A stretch of 14,481 nucleotides of DNA, from contig JADJBC010000039.1 of assembly GCA_016703945.1 (NCBI GenBank), forward strand, positions 1 to 14,481. The letters run 5' to 3'. The position numbers were made by a program, and so were the translations under genes. Under the pieces are notes generated by a model that worked only from the letters and a program-made list of their open reading frames with translations, searched no databases and was not told the DNA's origin. This DNA comes from Candidatus Aalborgicola danicus (lineage in GTDB: Bacteria > Pseudomonadota > Gammaproteobacteria > Burkholderiales > Burkholderiaceae_C). Positions 13,678 to 14,481 of the stretch are shown here, piece after piece; position 1 is the stretch's first letter, and every line of letters starts with the position of its first letter.

Positions 13678-14481
13678 ATGAAGACGCCCATCTCGGGGTT
13701 CCTATGTTGCACGCAGCGTCAATGCTGCGGACTCGCGCATGGTCAACCTTTTTGCCGAGGGCATCCCCGAAGGTGGCAAAGAAGCGGCGTTCCTGAACCG
13801 AGCACCCGGCCTGCGACTCCTCGCCACGGTGGGCGATGGTCCCATCCGGGGACTGTGGCGCATGGGGAACTACGGGTACGTGGTATCCGGCAAGGAGTTG
13901 TATCGGCTGAACCCGGACTGGACTTCCCTGTACATCGGGAACCTGTCGGGCACCGGACCCGTGAGCATCGCGGACAACGGGACGCAGATGTTCATCGCCT
14001 GCAACGGTCCCAGCTTCATCTACAACCTCGACCACCGAGGAGTTTGCCCAGATTGCCGACGCTGACTTCCCCGGCGCGGTGACGGTCGGCTACCTTGACG
14101 GGTACTTCGTGTTCAACGAGCCGCAGAGTCAGCGGGTGTGGGTCACGAGCTTGCTGGACGGAACCTCCATTGACCCGCTGGAGTTTGCCAGCGCCGAAGG
14201 CTCCCCGACCAGTTGGTTGCTGCCATCGTGGACCACCGGCATGGTTGTTCGGGACCAACTCCATCGAGGTCTGGTATGCGCGGAGTGCGGACTTCCCCCT
14301 CCAGCGCATCCAGGGCGCGCGTTCAACGAGATCGGCCTCGCAGCCGCGTACTCTGTCGCCTAGCTGGACAACGGTCTGTTCTGGCTCGGGTCTGACTCCC
14401 GTGGTCAGGGTATCGTCTATCGCTCCAACGGGTACACCGGCAAGCGCATCTCGACCCACGCCGTTGAGTGGCAGATTCAGC
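13678..14481 (+). CDS. Tail stabilisation protein, P22 gp10-like (partial, frameshifted)
   Basis: The start of a long beta-propeller-like tail-hub protein that seals packaged DNA; it continues past the window. The N-terminus MKTPISG joins SYVARSVNAADSRMVNLFAE after an extra T near 13700. Later blocks are PGLRLLATVGDGPIRGLWRM, GNYGYVVSGKELYRLN, VTVGYLDGYFVFNEPQSQRV, LFGTNSIEVWY, DNGLFWLGSDSRGQGIVYRS and NGYTGKRISTHAVEWQIQ, the last being a strong family hallmark. Frame changes lie near 13700, 14030, 14200, 14245, 14270-14320, and an in-frame TAG at 14361-14363 breaks SVA-LDNGLFW. All look like sequence errors. A weak GGAAAT lies upstream of the ATG. Confidence 0.87.

Overview
The window looks like part of a tailed bacteriophage (or prophage) genome with a P22/Sf6-type head and short-tail (podovirus) assembly module. 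By eye it is GC-rich, which fits a proteobacterial host, but nothing in the sequence fixes the host. From about 2.4 kb onward nearly every long gene is broken by one-base frame changes, while the protein encoded across the breaks remains well conserved. Most breaks look like lost bases in or next to short homopolymers. This is the pattern expected of an unpolished long-read or otherwise indel-prone sequence, not of old decayed genes. I therefore annotate whole genes across the breaks.

Left part (1-1583): a leftward cluster of five small genes of unknown function (about 113, 72, 114, 46 and 73 aa). At least two are strongly acidic, and three share a nearly identical ribosome-binding leader. 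They resemble early or accessory phage genes. Next comes a 433-bp divergent control region (1584-2016) with no credible gene. It holds a leftward promoter candidate, a cluster of TGACA-N5-TGTCA operator-like palindromes, a 16-bp direct repeat, a G-quadruplex motif and a perfect 8+8 palindrome.

Right part (2017-14481, all rightward): small terminase, large terminase and portal (2017-6350), joined by TGATG stop-start overlaps. These are followed by a small beta-rich protein and a large fibre or lectin-like protein (6352-8318). Then comes a chain of small genes with ATGA/GTGA overlaps ending in a GH108-type endolysin (9026-9502), a small hydrophobic protein and a lipoprotein. After an AT-rich promoter-like gap (10160-10284) come the scaffold, the P22-type coat protein, a possible decoration protein, a terminator, a small conserved protein, a gp4-like tail adaptor and the start of a gp10-like tail stabilisation protein that runs off the end.

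Together the right-hand genes package DNA (terminase, portal), build the procapsid (scaffold, coat), close the head with the tail (gp4-like, gp10-like) and lyse the host (endolysin with membrane partners). Compared with P22, the fibre and lysis block sits between portal and scaffold. I see no CRISPR array, tRNA, rRNA or insertion sequence, and no convincing new defence or enzymatic system. The most interesting unexplained parts are the control region and the small leftward genes.
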